Shown here in pieces: positions 35,033 to 43,588 of a DNA stretch of 64,000 nt. Every line of letters starts with the position of its first letter. Position 1 is the first letter of the stretch. The DNA comes from Mariprofundus sp. (lineage in GTDB: Bacteria > Pseudomonadota > Zetaproteobacteria > Mariprofundales > Mariprofundaceae): the NCBI GenBank assembly GCA_021772775.1, contig JAJFLH010000034.1, positions 1 through 64,000 on the forward strand, written 5' to 3'. The notes under the pieces were generated by a model, which ran no database searches, was not told where the DNA came from, and was given only the letters and a program-made list of their open reading frames with translations. The position numbers and the translations under genes are program-made.

Positions 35033-36271
35033 ATGCGCCATAAACTCTATCTGCAAATCTACTTCGCCTTTCTTGGTGGCCTACTGTTGTTTGCGCTACT
35101 GGCCGCTATCAGCTGGAAAGTTTTGGGGGATGGTGATGAAAAAACACGTTTTGAGTCTGCCTTTGCTCTATTGCTGACTGAAGCACTACCAGAACATTCA
35201 CCCATCGAAAAATCAAAACAGACCATGCTCAAACTTGCAAAACAGTTTAAGGTAAGACTCAGTCTGTATGGCCGCGACAGTTCACATCTGGTTTCAACTG
35301 CAACCCCGCTGCCGCTGCCCAAACAGCAATTTAAAAGCGGTTGGTCTCACAGCCACGATGGTGATCTGTTTATCTTACGTCTAAGTGATGGACGTTGGTT
35401 GGTAGCCTCACATGGGGAGAGAAAGTTCCCCAGTGCACTACTGGTGATTCTACTGCTGCTTGGCGTACTGGCCCTAGCCGCCTACCCGATTTCCAAGCGG
35501 CTGACATGTCGTCTGGAGCAGCTGCAGAGACAGGTTGATGCATTCGGTCAGGGTGACCTCAAAGCCCGTGCAAAAGTGAAAGGAAAAGATGAGATCGCTT
35601 CGCTGGCAACACGTTTCAACCACACCGCCGACCGCATTGAAAAGCTGATCGAGGCTCAAAAACATATGTTGAGTGGTGCCTCGCACGAGCTCAGATCTCC
35701 CTTAACACGCATGCGTATGGCCATTGAGCTGATGCAACAGGAGTCTATTAGCGAAACCAAAACTAAACTCGAAGCAGATATTCTGGAGTTGGATGATCTG
35801 GTCGATGAACTCCTGCTGAGCAGTAAACTCGATGCAGGTAACACGGTGAGACCCTTTGAACAGGTTGATCTGCTTGCACTGGCTGCTGAAGTTTCAGCCC
35901 ACTACCACGCCGATGTCACTGGTGAGTCCATCATCATATCTGGTGATGAACAGATGCTGCGCCGCATGCTGCGCAATCTATTAGAAAATGCCGCGCGTTA
36001 TGCTGTCAAAAGCCCTGTCTCGGTTTCGGTTAGTGGCAGTTCTGACTGCGCCATAGTTTGTGTATGTGATGATGGCCCTGGCATTCCAGAAGCTGAACAG
36101 CAGCAGATCTTTGAACCCTTCTATCAAGCCCGTAGCGGCACACAGTCACACGGCAGCATCGGCCTTGGTCTCTCTCTGGTGCGTAAAATAGCCCATCAAC
36201 ATCACGGCGATATCCGGTATGTCTCAGAAAACAGACAAGGTGCCTGTTTTGAAGTCTCGATTAAGAACTAA
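35033..36271 (+). CDS. sensor histidine kinase (CpxA-like)
   Basis: This 412-residue inner-membrane kinase has TM helices near 9-30 and 135-153 with a periplasmic sensor between them. HAMP spans about 150-205. The HisKA site is His218 in GASHELRSPLTRM. The ATPase domain has LRNLLENAARYA (N box), VCDDGPGIPE (G1) and GSIGLGLSLVRKI (G2). It begins two bases after the response-regulator stop, so the pair is cotranscribed. With the Spy-like gene it makes a complete envelope-stress system. Confidence 0.93.
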   Translation: MRHKLYLQIYFAFLGGLLLFALLAAISWKVLGDGDEKTRFESAFALLLTEALPEHSPIEKSKQTMLKLAKQFKVRLSLYGRDSSHLVSTATPLPLPKQQFKSGWSHSHDGDLFILRLSDGRWLVASHGERKFPSALLVILLLLGVLALAAYPISKRLTCRLEQLQRQVDAFGQGDLKARAKVKGKDEIASLATRFNHTADRIEKLIEAQKHMLSGASHELRSPLTRMRMAIELMQQESISETKTKLEADILELDDLVDELLLSSKLDAGNTVRPFEQVDLLALAAEVSAHYHADVTGESIIISGDEQMLRRMLRNLLENAARYAVKSPVSVSVSGSSDCAIVCVCDDGPGIPEAEQQQIFEPFYQARSGTQSHGSIGLGLSLVRKIAHQHHGDIRYVSENRQGACFEVSIKN

Positions 36272-36288
36272 TCGAAAGGGCTACCGCC

Positions 36289-36570
36289 CTACTGCCGGTA
36301 TACCTCATCATGCGTCCCCACATTCACTGGTACGATTTCATCCGCTTCAATGATAAATTCCATTGTTATGCGATAACTGATATTGATTGATACCGACTGT
36401 AGCCCCACCAATCGTCCACTTAGTGCATGTAAACGCAGTGACGGGTGGTAGGGATTTAATTCAAGCAGTTGCAGCGTTTTCAGATATTGTTTTTTGAGTT
36501 CAGGATGTTTCTTCAGGAATTTAGCCGCTCGTTTATTATACGCCGCAGTAAAGACCAGCGCATAACTCAC
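36289..36570 (-). CDS. RelE/ParE-type toxin
   Basis: This 93-residue mRNA-interferase-type toxin shows the RelE/YafQ pattern: YNKRAAKFLKKHPELKKQYLKTLQLLELNPYHPSLRLHALSG, then YRITMEFI and VNVGTHDEVYR. It overlaps the antitoxin's stop by four bases (ATGA), so the pair is coupled. The exact subtype is not decided. Confidence 0.85.
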   Translation of the reverse strand: MSYALVFTAAYNKRAAKFLKKHPELKKQYLKTLQLLELNPYHPSLRLHALSGRLVGLQSVSINISYRITMEFIIEADEIVPVNVGTHDEVYRQ

Positions 36571-36821
36571 TGACTCGTAAGCCTGTTCACATGTGCCTCG
36601 GCAGACTCACGAATCACATTGCCATCGGCCAGGTCCTGACGCGCTTCCAACAATGCAGCTTCCAACTCCATCTCACGCAGATAGTGATAATGATCCACAC
36701 GCATCACCACATATTTTTCTTTCCCACGCACAGTGATTATCGCTTCATTCTCTCTCTGCAGCCCCTCTTCAAGAGCAGAGACACCACGTGTTTTCAAATC
36801 ATTCGCCACAATCGCATGCAT
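36567..36821 (-). CDS. Phd/YefM-type antitoxin
   Basis: This 84-residue protein starts MHAIVANDLKTRGVSALEEGL, the N-terminal DNA-binding part of Phd/YefM proteins. The C-terminal helix (EMELEAALLEARQDLADGNV) would wrap the toxin. AAGGAGT precedes the ATG at 36821; the longer frame from 36860 is not used. Two short palindromes in the promoter region fit autoregulation. Confidence 0.85.
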   Translation of the reverse strand: MHAIVANDLKTRGVSALEEGLQRENEAIITVRGKEKYVVMRVDHYHYLREMELEAALLEARQDLADGNVIRESAEAHVNRLTSQ

Positions 36822-36835
36822 AAGAGACTCCTTAA

Positions 36836-36862
36836 TAACATTGTTAATAGTATGATTCATAC
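36836..36862. promoter_or_regulatory. two palindromes upstream of the Phd/RelE operon
   Basis: TAACA-T-TGTTA (36836-36846) and GTATG-ATT-CATAC (36850-36862) lie directly before the antitoxin's ribosome-binding site. They are the likely operators for autoregulation. The rest of the gap to hipA (to 37079) shows only the direct repeat at 37023. Confidence 0.55.
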
Positions 36863-37022
36863 AGCATAAGTGTCAACTCACCCTCAGAATCAAAACTCAA
36901 TGCCTACCTTTCTGAGCTCAGAATGCACTTAACAATATATAAATACAAAAATTTGCACCATTCAATTTAAAGTAACGATTATACCCTAATAAACCACGAA
37001 TCAAGAACTAGTACGCTCTACA

Positions 37023-37047
37023 TGCACGATGCAAGACCAGGCAGCGC
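37023..37047 (+). repeat. 25-bp direct repeat flanking hipBA, copy A
   Basis: TGCACGATGCAAGACCAGGC and its extension to 37047 match 38833-38857 with two differences. The copies flank hipB and hipA on each side. Confidence 0.7.
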
Positions 37048-37079
37048 CCCCCCGATTAAATCCTAAAAAAACAAACAAT

Positions 37080-38333
37080 TTAAACTGTAAGACCAAGGTT
37101 CATACTAACTTTTCTGACCCTCTTCTCGATCACATAAATAACTTTATCAACACCTTCATTCGCCTCCGCCTCTTTGCTATATTGATTTCTCAAAGCGTTA
37201 GCCCCAGCAGTTATCTTACTGCTCATCGTCTTTATGGTTTGATGAACAATCTTATAGTTAACATCAATTTCCTCGGCAAACCTTCTCCAATGACGATCTG
37301 CAACCCAATCAGGTCTATATTCTCCACCAATCTTCATAGCTGCCTTACTACTTAAGTCTGGATAAATCACTGTACTTAACAGATCATAAAAAGGTGCCAG
37401 CTCAGGGCCTTGTTCAGTGAACAAAAACGATAGATTTTTACCGTGGGCATCCGTATTACCAATAAGATAATTAAAAATGGTCCACTGCAATAAAGCCTTA
37501 ACATCGGCAATGGGATGAACACTATGATTCCGAATTAACTGAAAGCATCTCCGTAAAGATGGACCGCCCTCATTTTCATATTTCATCTCCGGCCCTATAC
37601 CAAGAGACTGGCAAAAATCCTCTTGATGCAAGCGAAGAAGTTCCGCTCCGGCACCTAGCCTACGATCATAGCGTTCAATCAAATAAAGTGATTTTTCTTT
37701 CTGTAACAGCGTAACTTCAGGCACATGGAGGCCCATCTTTTTCGCCAACCGCATACAGAACATCTCATTTTCCACTGTATCTGAGAAGTGCAGCATGGGA
37801 GGCTTAAGAATATGAGAGCTGGGCAGCTGGCCTGTCGGTAGACTTACCACCCCCTGATCATAGAAAACAGGTAGTTTATTCTGAGCCCCAGCCAGAGAAA
37901 GACGCATATCGCCTTCACCTACAAGCATGGGCCTCTGAGGCATTTTCTTTACCAGTTCATTCAGTTCATCATCATTGAGTGGCTGATATCTGCCAGTATC
38001 ACGCCAACACTCTCCTTCAGCCAGAAGCGAAACAGCGCCTGCACACTCTCCCCCAACAGCTTCCAATAGCGCAAAATCATTCCCTTCAGAAACACGCAGC
38101 TTGAGGCTAATCACCTTACGCAACTCTGATTCAGGCAACAGGTTTGCAAAAAATGGGCGCGCATCATCATCTTCAAAAACAGCGCTTTGCAATGGTAGTG
38201 AAAGCGATAGAGGCAAGGCATGATCAGACTCAAGCCATGTTTTCTCATATTGAAATAGAAACTTACGCTTCTTATCCAGGCTTAAGCACCCCACATGCTG
38301 TTTCAGTAAATAGACATTCAGAGTGTCACCCAC
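37080..38333 (-). CDS. hipA: HipA-type serine/threonine kinase toxin
   Basis: This HipA-family kinase (417 residues) phosphorylates GltX or other targets in characterised members and causes dormancy. It contains MRLSLAGAQNKLPVF, the serine-loop and ATP-binding segment, VPEVTLLQKEKSLYLIERYDR, and the catalytic YLIGNTDAHGKNLS with FAPFYDLLS-like metal loop. The gene sits after hipB with a 20-bp gap. The length is typical. Nothing obviously disables it. Confidence 0.9.
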   Translation of the reverse strand: MGDTLNVYLLKQHVGCLSLDKKRKFLFQYEKTWLESDHALPLSLSLPLQSAVFEDDDARPFFANLLPESELRKVISLKLRVSEGNDFALLEAVGGECAGAVSLLAEGECWRDTGRYQPLNDDELNELVKKMPQRPMLVGEGDMRLSLAGAQNKLPVFYDQGVVSLPTGQLPSSHILKPPMLHFSDTVENEMFCMRLAKKMGLHVPEVTLLQKEKSLYLIERYDRRLGAGAELLRLHQEDFCQSLGIGPEMKYENEGGPSLRRCFQLIRNHSVHPIADVKALLQWTIFNYLIGNTDAHGKNLSFLFTEQGPELAPFYDLLSTVIYPDLSSKAAMKIGGEYRPDWVADRHWRRFAEEIDVNYKIVHQTIKTMSSKITAGANALRNQYSKEAEANEGVDKVIYVIEKRVRKVSMNLGLTV

Positions 38334-38353
38334 TTTTGGGCACCTTTAGCTGT

Positions 38354-38629
38354 TTAAGCATCTGATTTCCTATTGAGGTTATTGGCCCAGTTCCGAGGTG
38401 AAATAACAAGTTCCAAACCTAAACATGTCATAACATGGAGAACCTTGCCCAACTCTAAAGTCGGCTTTCCATTCTCCAGGTTGGAAACAAAACGCACCCC
38501 CACACCACAAAGTGCAGCAAGCTCTGCCTGTGTTACCGACTGTTCCTTTCTGCGCACACGAACCAACTGACCAATCTGCTCAGTCGACTGAATATTACCG
38601 TACGGTTCTTTATCAGCACTATTTTTCAT
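38354..38629 (-). CDS. hipB: HipB-type antitoxin, HTH repressor
   Basis: This 91-residue helix-turn-helix protein of the XRE type has QLVRVRRKEQSVTQAELAALCGVGVRFVSNLENGKPTLELGKVLHVMTCLGL. It neutralises HipA and represses its own operon. Three palindromic sites of the form (A)CCGTACGG(T) lie within and before its start, matching the multi-operator layout of HipB. Confidence 0.9.
   Translation of the reverse strand: MKNSADKEPYGNIQSTEQIGQLVRVRRKEQSVTQAELAALCGVGVRFVSNLENGKPTLELGKVLHVMTCLGLELVISPRNWANNLNRKSDA
38597..38606. promoter_or_regulatory. hip operator 1 (ACCGTACGGT)
   Basis: A perfect 10-bp palindrome inside the first codons of hipB. It shares the CCGTACGG core with operator 2. Confidence 0.6.
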
Positions 38630-38643
38630 AACACACCCTATTC

Positions 38644-38659
38644 ATTCCCGTACGGGAAT
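38644..38659. promoter_or_regulatory. hip operator 2 (ATTCCCGTACGGGAAT)
   Basis: A perfect 16-bp palindrome 15 bp before the hipB ATG, the strongest of the three sites. Confidence 0.75.
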
Positions 38660-38692
38660 CATAGCTGGTGACAAGCATGATAACAACAAAAG

Positions 38693-38708
38693 ATTACCGT
38701 TCGGGAAT
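38693..38708. promoter_or_regulatory. hip operator 3 (ATTACCGTTCGGGAAT)
   Basis: This is an imperfect copy of operator 2, 48 bp further upstream. The spacing of roughly 48 bp between sites puts them on similar faces of the helix. Confidence 0.55.
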
Positions 38709-38832
38709 ATACATTTGAATAGCACACTGAAAATAGAGTAACCGGAAGCTTAGACTTCCTCGCAATTGAAAAATTTACTATCCTCAGAACACTTTAAAGT
38801 GCAGCTCTCCAATAACAGTCTCAAAACGAGAT

Positions 38833-38857
38833 TGCACAATGCAAGACCAGGCACCGC
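38833..38857 (+). repeat. 25-bp direct repeat flanking hipBA, copy B
   Basis: TGCACAATGCAAGACCAGGC and its extension match 37023-37047 at 23 of 25 bases. It sits near the end of the FIST-linked kinase gene, close to a CCGTACGG core (38861-38868). Confidence 0.7.
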
Positions 38858-38874
38858 AAGCCGTACGGAAACAT

Positions 38875-40185
38875 TCATGACTGTTTCATATTTTCATGAT
38901 TGAGCGGGATCATGATGGAAATATGCATGCCCTTTCCGGGGGACGTATTAAAAATACAAGTTCCATCCAGAGCTCCAACGCGTTCACGCATACCATTTAT
39001 ACCTAAGCCAGTAATGTTATCTGTCACTTCCAGAACATCCCCCTGGCCATCATCATCTATATCAAGCTGAACTGTATTCCCGGTTTGTTCGCCCTCTTTT
39101 CTCCGCGTCACTGAAAGCTTTATCTCTACCTGACTGGCATTGGCATGCTTTGACACATTGGTCAGGGCTTCCTGTACTACACGATAAATTACAATATTCA
39201 CAATATCTGAGAGTTGATCCAGCTCACCTGAACATTTAAAAACAGATTCGACTTCAGAACTTTTACTCCAGCGCTCTATGAGCTTTTCAAGTGCAATCAA
39301 CAGGCCAAATGTATCAATCCAGTGGGGGCTTATTTTATTTAGGATATTGCGAAAACCATCAAAAATACTTTTCACATCTTTACTTATACCTGCTGCATAG
39401 CCGATGGTTCTCTTCTCTTCTGAGTGCCTCGATATTAATGAAGCAGTGGTATTAATAACTGTAAGTGTTTGACTCAATTCATCGTGCAGTTCATGCGAGA
39501 TGAAACGGCGTTCTTCTTCCAGAGATTGTATCAACTTCCGAGATAACTTTCGATTGTCCGCGAGTAACTGCGTATCATATAGAGCCTTCTCGATCTCCAA
39601 GCGTTTAGTGATATCACGAACGGCAGCCACGACCAGTGTTTTATCACCCTCCTCGATCAGAAAAGCAGATATATCTGCAAAGCGTTTTTCTCCTGATTTG
39701 GTTTTACAGCTTAGTTTATCCCTACGTCCCTGCCCGTTCTGCATAACATCGAAGAAGAAGCTCATCAATTCAGCGCTTTCATCGGTGAACAAACCGATCA
39801 TCGAACGGCCTTTTAACTCATCGACCGTGTAACCCAGCATCGCTTCCACCCTATTGTTCAGATCGACTATCTCTCCCTTTTCCGGATCAAGTATGAAAAG
39901 AACATCGTGCGAGTTTTCGTAAAGTTCCCGGTAGCGCTTATTACTACGCCAGAGTTCAATCTGTTTTTCCTCTATATGATGCAGGTACTCCTGGATTTCT
40001 CTTGATGAGATTTCAAGAGCATTATCTAATATGGAAACTTCTTTCTTTTTCTCACGGTAACTTTTTTCAATATAGGTCAATAGCTTCAACATTTTTTCTT
40101 GTGGTATATCACTGGAATCATCCAGATTGATGCCTGAATTTCTAAGGTACCTTTTAAGCTGTAAACTTAAATCCTCTTCAGGCAC
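38875..40185 (-). CDS. PAS-domain histidine kinase (NarX/DegS-like)
   Basis: This soluble kinase of about 436 residues has no TM. A coiled region is followed by a PAS domain (about 95-210, LYENSHDVLFILDPEKGEIVDLNNRVEAMLGY...VRDITKRLE), a HisKA_3 dimerisation segment with phospho-His in ERRFISHELHDELSQTL, and an HATPase (VQEALTNVSKHANA, DDDGQGDV, GLGINGMRERV). GTG at 40185 overlaps the FIST gene's TAG, with GGAGAG five bases ahead, so translation is coupled. The upstream ATG at 40239 would overlap FIST by 55 bp. No response regulator is nearby. Confidence 0.88.
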   Translation of the reverse strand: MPEEDLSLQLKRYLRNSGINLDDSSDIPQEKMLKLLTYIEKSYREKKKEVSILDNALEISSREIQEYLHHIEEKQIELWRSNKRYRELYENSHDVLFILDPEKGEIVDLNNRVEAMLGYTVDELKGRSMIGLFTDESAELMSFFFDVMQNGQGRRDKLSCKTKSGEKRFADISAFLIEEGDKTLVVAAVRDITKRLEIEKALYDTQLLADNRKLSRKLIQSLEEERRFISHELHDELSQTLTVINTTASLISRHSEEKRTIGYAAGISKDVKSIFDGFRNILNKISPHWIDTFGLLIALEKLIERWSKSSEVESVFKCSGELDQLSDIVNIVIYRVVQEALTNVSKHANASQVEIKLSVTRRKEGEQTGNTVQLDIDDDGQGDVLEVTDNITGLGINGMRERVGALDGTCIFNTSPGKGMHISIMIPLNHENMKQS

Positions 40186-41324
40186 TACAGCTCTCCAATG
40201 ACCAGAATAACGATGGTTTGCGTATGCATAAGGCTGCAACCGGATCGGTTATGGCATAACTCTCCAAAAGAGTAGTGGGTGCCGACACTTTTAATATTCA
40301 AGATACTATTGATAGAAGCCGCCTCATCTTCAAGGGCTTCGCCAACGGTGGCTCTGCGTGCTTCACAGTTGATGATGAGAGACCTGAAACCGGTGGTGTC
40401 GATGGGTCTGCCATCAGAAAAAACCTCATGCGCTGCTTTTTCAGCGCCATCAAGAAAACGATCAGATGTTGCTCGCATCAAGCGGATCGTCGAACCCTCT
40501 TTTATCTCACCAGCCAGAATGATTCCCAATCCATCTTCAGTTAAACCTACTGGCGTTCGAACATATTCCTCTTTTAACTCCAGATCTTTTGTAACCGCAA
40601 TCGGGAACTGATAGGCAATCACATCGAATTGTTCTCGCACCTCTTCATAATCATTGCTTAAGTATTTTTGGTAAAGATCAAAGGCCGGGGCATTATCAAT
40701 TTCATATAAGATGTTTTTATCACATTTTGTTGCTATTCGCTCTATGCCAAATGCCTTGGCTCCTGAACCAATTGAAGATGAAAAGAACAACGCATCACCA
40801 TAGAAACCAACTGCCATAGCACCATGTTTTTCAGCACCCTTACGTGTATATATCCATGTATTCTGGATGTCTTTGCCTGAAGCGAGACTACCTGCGAGAG
40901 GAACATCTCTGTTATTCTGGAATTTCAGACCTCTTGAAAACTGGGTGCCACTCATCATCACAGCATCGGAAAAAGTCAAAACACCTTTTAGATTTTGATA
41001 CTGGTCCAGCTCCTTTACTATCTCTTTGCCAGTATCCAGTGAGTTCTCGTAATCTTTAATATTAGAATAAGCAGCTCTAAGGGTGGTTTTTTCAAATCTC
41101 ATGATCGTTACAACAAGCGCATCATTTAAATGCTGACTGTTTGGAGCAAGGTTGGTTACCGTAGATACCCCTGCGATAACAGCTCTCTTATAATGACGAA
41201 TAAGCTTTAACGCTTCTTCTACATCATTTCCAAATATTAAAACCAAACTGTTTTCTGAATCAGGGCATTCAAAAGGGCTGCTGTTCCATTTACTGTTTTG
41301 AAAGATATAAGTATTTGTAATCAT
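40185..41324 (-). CDS. FIST-domain sensor protein
   Basis: This 379-residue protein has FIST_N and FIST_C domains, proposed to bind small ligands such as amino acids or peptides. Supporting phrases are VIAGVSTVTNLAPNS, TFSDAVMMSGTQFSRGL, PLAGSLASGKD, AMAVGFYGDALFFSSSIGSGAKAFG and RTPVGLTEDGLGIILAGEIKEGSTIRLMRA. The C-terminal FIST_C ends GVGTHYSFGELCHN-like. The kinase gene begins on its stop codon, so the FIST protein probably gates that kinase. AAGGA precedes the ATG. Confidence 0.9.
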   Translation of the reverse strand: MITNTYIFQNSKWNSSPFECPDSENSLVLIFGNDVEEALKLIRHYKRAVIAGVSTVTNLAPNSQHLNDALVVTIMRFEKTTLRAAYSNIKDYENSLDTGKEIVKELDQYQNLKGVLTFSDAVMMSGTQFSRGLKFQNNRDVPLAGSLASGKDIQNTWIYTRKGAEKHGAMAVGFYGDALFFSSSIGSGAKAFGIERIATKCDKNILYEIDNAPAFDLYQKYLSNDYEEVREQFDVIAYQFPIAVTKDLELKEEYVRTPVGLTEDGLGIILAGEIKEGSTIRLMRATSDRFLDGAEKAAHEVFSDGRPIDTTGFRSLIINCEARRATVGEALEDEAASINSILNIKSVGTHYSFGELCHNRSGCSLMHTQTIVILVIGEL

Positions 41325-41580
41325 TATAAATCCTTTAGAAACATCCTATGGTTTCTCTATCGCCATTGCCCAGGCATACGGCTGCGATTTCAGAGAATAT
41401 CCGCATGCTCCTTATCAACTTGGATCATATCGTAGACGGAGACCTTGTCGATCTTGAGATGAGATGTGATGGAATGGCCTGGCTTGAATTATTATTGTTA
41501 GTAGTCAATCATCGTATTTCTATAAAGCTCTTTCGAAATTTAATTTTGAGTTCAATAAGCTTAAATAGAATTTAAAGGGG

Positions 41581-41717
41581 CAAGAGATGAACGCAGATTA
41601 GAGCCTTTTCTTTCAGCACCTTTTAAATAATTATCTGAAACTCATTGTCAGATAACTACTCACACATTACTAATTAAGTCTTTTATCTGCGTTCATCCCT
41701 GTCCATCTGTGGCTAAA
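41581..41717. repeat. dispersed inverted-repeat element, copy 4 (short)
   Basis: GATGAACGCAGATTAG at the left and ATCTGCGTTCATCCCTGTCC...ATCTGTGGCTAAA at the right. The left TTTAGCC end is lost. The rest of the gap from 41325 holds no gene I can support. Confidence 0.65.
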
Positions 41718-41734
41718 CATATTGTCTGTTGTTT

Positions 41735-42979
41735 CTATAAATCTGCTTCAGATTGGCAATCCATGCCTTGCAGTAGCTGCACGGTAACCATGTGACCTGC
41801 TTTCAGGGTGCCGCTATCAGCAGGTACAATCATTAGCCCTTCGGCCAGGGCCATCGACATTAAGACCCCACTCCCCTGTGCGCCGGTCAAGGATACAAAA
41901 TAGCCTTCGTCATCGGACTCCAGGGTAACGCGGATAAAAAGGGTGCGGCTGCCAGCCCCTTTCACATCATGTTGCAGACGGGCCTGAACAGTGCGCAGAA
42001 ATAGTTTGTCATGGCCCATTGCCGATCTTAGTGCCGGCCCAACGAACTGTTCAAAACAGACCATACTGGCAACGGGATTACCAGGTAGACCGAATACTGC
42101 TGTACCACTTTCTGTTGTACCGAAGGCCAGCGGATGGCCGGGACGCATTGCTATGCGCCAGAAATGGAAGGTGATACCCAGCTCATCGAGAATCGGACGT
42201 ACGAAGTCGTGATGGCCTACCGACACACCACCAGATGCCAACAGCACGTCGTAGTTCAGCCCCTCTGCCAGTTTAGCCCGTAGATCTTCCGTTTCATCTT
42301 TGGCAATGCCCAACAGGGTCGCTTCAATACCAAGTGCTTTGCACTGGGCATAGAGCGCATGCGAGTTGGCATTGGGGATTTTGTTTTCATCAATCGGATC
42401 ATCAATAGCTTCCAGTTCATCACCGGTCGAGAGAATCGCTACTGATGGTCTGGCAAACACAGGCACCTGTTTCTGTTTCACCATAGCCAGAATGGCCAAT
42501 ACACCCGGTGTAATCAGTGTGCCTTTAGTCAGCACAACATGACCTGTTTTCAGGTTCTCACCCATTGGACGAATGTTCGCCCCTTGCTTGGGCGCGGCCA
42601 GAATAGAAACCACATCACCGCTTAACGCCGTATCTTCAACACGAATCACTGTATCAATACCAGCAGGCGTTGGAGCACCTGTCATAATGCGTGCCGCTTC
42701 GCCCTGCCCGATGCTGATCTGAGGTATCTGTCCTGCCCGTATATCATCGACTACGTTTAAACTCACCGGACTATCTGGAGTAGCCAATTCAATGTTTGCA
42801 AATGTTACAGCATAACCATCCATGGCCGACACATCATATGGCGGATGGTTACGGTTGGCGGACACATCTTCTGCCAGCACCCGCCCTAATGAATCATGCA
42901 GAGGCACAGCTTCAATCGCTGATCTCTCCATCTGTGCCAAAATTGACGTCAGTGCTTCAGTTACCGAAAAATCACTCAT
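41735..42979 (-). CDS. moeA: molybdopterin molybdenumtransferase MoeA
   Basis: This enzyme inserts molybdate into adenylated molybdopterin. It has 414 residues in four domains. DVSAMDGYAVTF (near 45) and DENKIPNANSHALYAQCKALG are typical. SGGVSVGHHDFV and AFGLPGNPVASMVCFEQFV (near 305) form the active-site loops. It follows mobA with the ATG directly after the stop. It is the last gene of the operon moaD-moaE-mobB-(PNPOx)-mobA-moeA on the minus strand. A repeat copy lies just after it and may end the transcript. Confidence 0.95.
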   Translation of the reverse strand: MSDFSVTEALTSILAQMERSAIEAVPLHDSLGRVLAEDVSANRNHPPYDVSAMDGYAVTFANIELATPDSPVSLNVVDDIRAGQIPQISIGQGEAARIMTGAPTPAGIDTVIRVEDTALSGDVVSILAAPKQGANIRPMGENLKTGHVVLTKGTLITPGVLAILAMVKQKQVPVFARPSVAILSTGDELEAIDDPIDENKIPNANSHALYAQCKALGIEATLLGIAKDETEDLRAKLAEGLNYDVLLASGGVSVGHHDFVRPILDELGITFHFWRIAMRPGHPLAFGTTESGTAVFGLPGNPVASMVCFEQFVGPALRSAMGHDKLFLRTVQARLQHDVKGAGSRTLFIRVTLESDDEGYFVSLTGAQGSGVLMSMALAEGLMIVPADSGTLKAGHMVTVQLLQGMDCQSEADL

Positions 42980-43585
42980 TCATAGCTCCATCTTTTTCAC
43001 ATCTTCAATGCTGTCTAAACTCATCAGACTTTTTAACTGGGGATCAATCTTTTTGACTTGCGCTTCAGACAAAAGACAAACATCCAGCTTATCAATCAGC
43101 CGCATCATACTGCGTTGCCCCTCAGCGATTCTAGCCTGCATAAGTGACAGAGATGATTTGGCATAAAAGCTGAACAGTGGCTGTGGTCGGTCACTAACAT
43201 AAGTTAGTACGGCATCGTTGTCTGCCCGGTGGGAGGCAAGCTCCTGAATCAATGCGGTTGATACAAACGGCATATCGCAGGCAATCACAAAAATCCAATC
43301 ACTCTCTGCCGCTTCCAGTGCGCTTTTGATGCCCACCATGGGGCCACGCCCTTTTGATGTAGAGCAGCCAGAACCAGCAGAGTCATCCTTAATCTGAGGC
43401 AGGGTCACATCAGTACGGTACTCGCGCACACTGATCAAAATGTCAGAGAACAAAGGATCAATCATCTCAACAATATGAGCCGCCATTGGCTTGCCAGCGA
43501 GCTCTACCATCGCTTTGTCCGAACCCATACGTTTGGATTCTCCGCCAGCCAGTACTACGGCGGTACAGTTTTCAATCTGCTTCAA
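42980..43585 (-). CDS. mobA: molybdenum cofactor guanylyltransferase MobA
   Basis: This enzyme attaches GMP to molybdopterin to make the bis-MGD cofactor needed by NapA. It has 201 residues. The nucleotide-binding signature LAGGESKRMGSDKAMVELAGKPM is present, with ACDMPFVSTALIQ as the metal-binding segment. It overlaps nothing but touches moeA (TGA then ATG). The gene supplies the guanine form of the cofactor to NapA. Confidence 0.95.
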   Translation of the reverse strand: MKQIENCTAVVLAGGESKRMGSDKAMVELAGKPMAAHIVEMIDPLFSDILISVREYRTDVTLPQIKDDSAGSGCSTSKGRGPMVGIKSALEAAESDWIFVIACDMPFVSTALIQELASHRADNDAVLTYVSDRPQPLFSFYAKSSLSLMQARIAEGQRSMMRLIDKLDVCLLSEAQVKKIDPQLKSLMSLDSIEDVKKMEL

Positions 43586-43588
43586 TGT

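Noticed and set aside
41348-41575. 75-residue gene upstream of FIST
   Set aside because: No ribosome-binding site or family pattern; the minus strand has a short run of plausible codons but is closed by stops.
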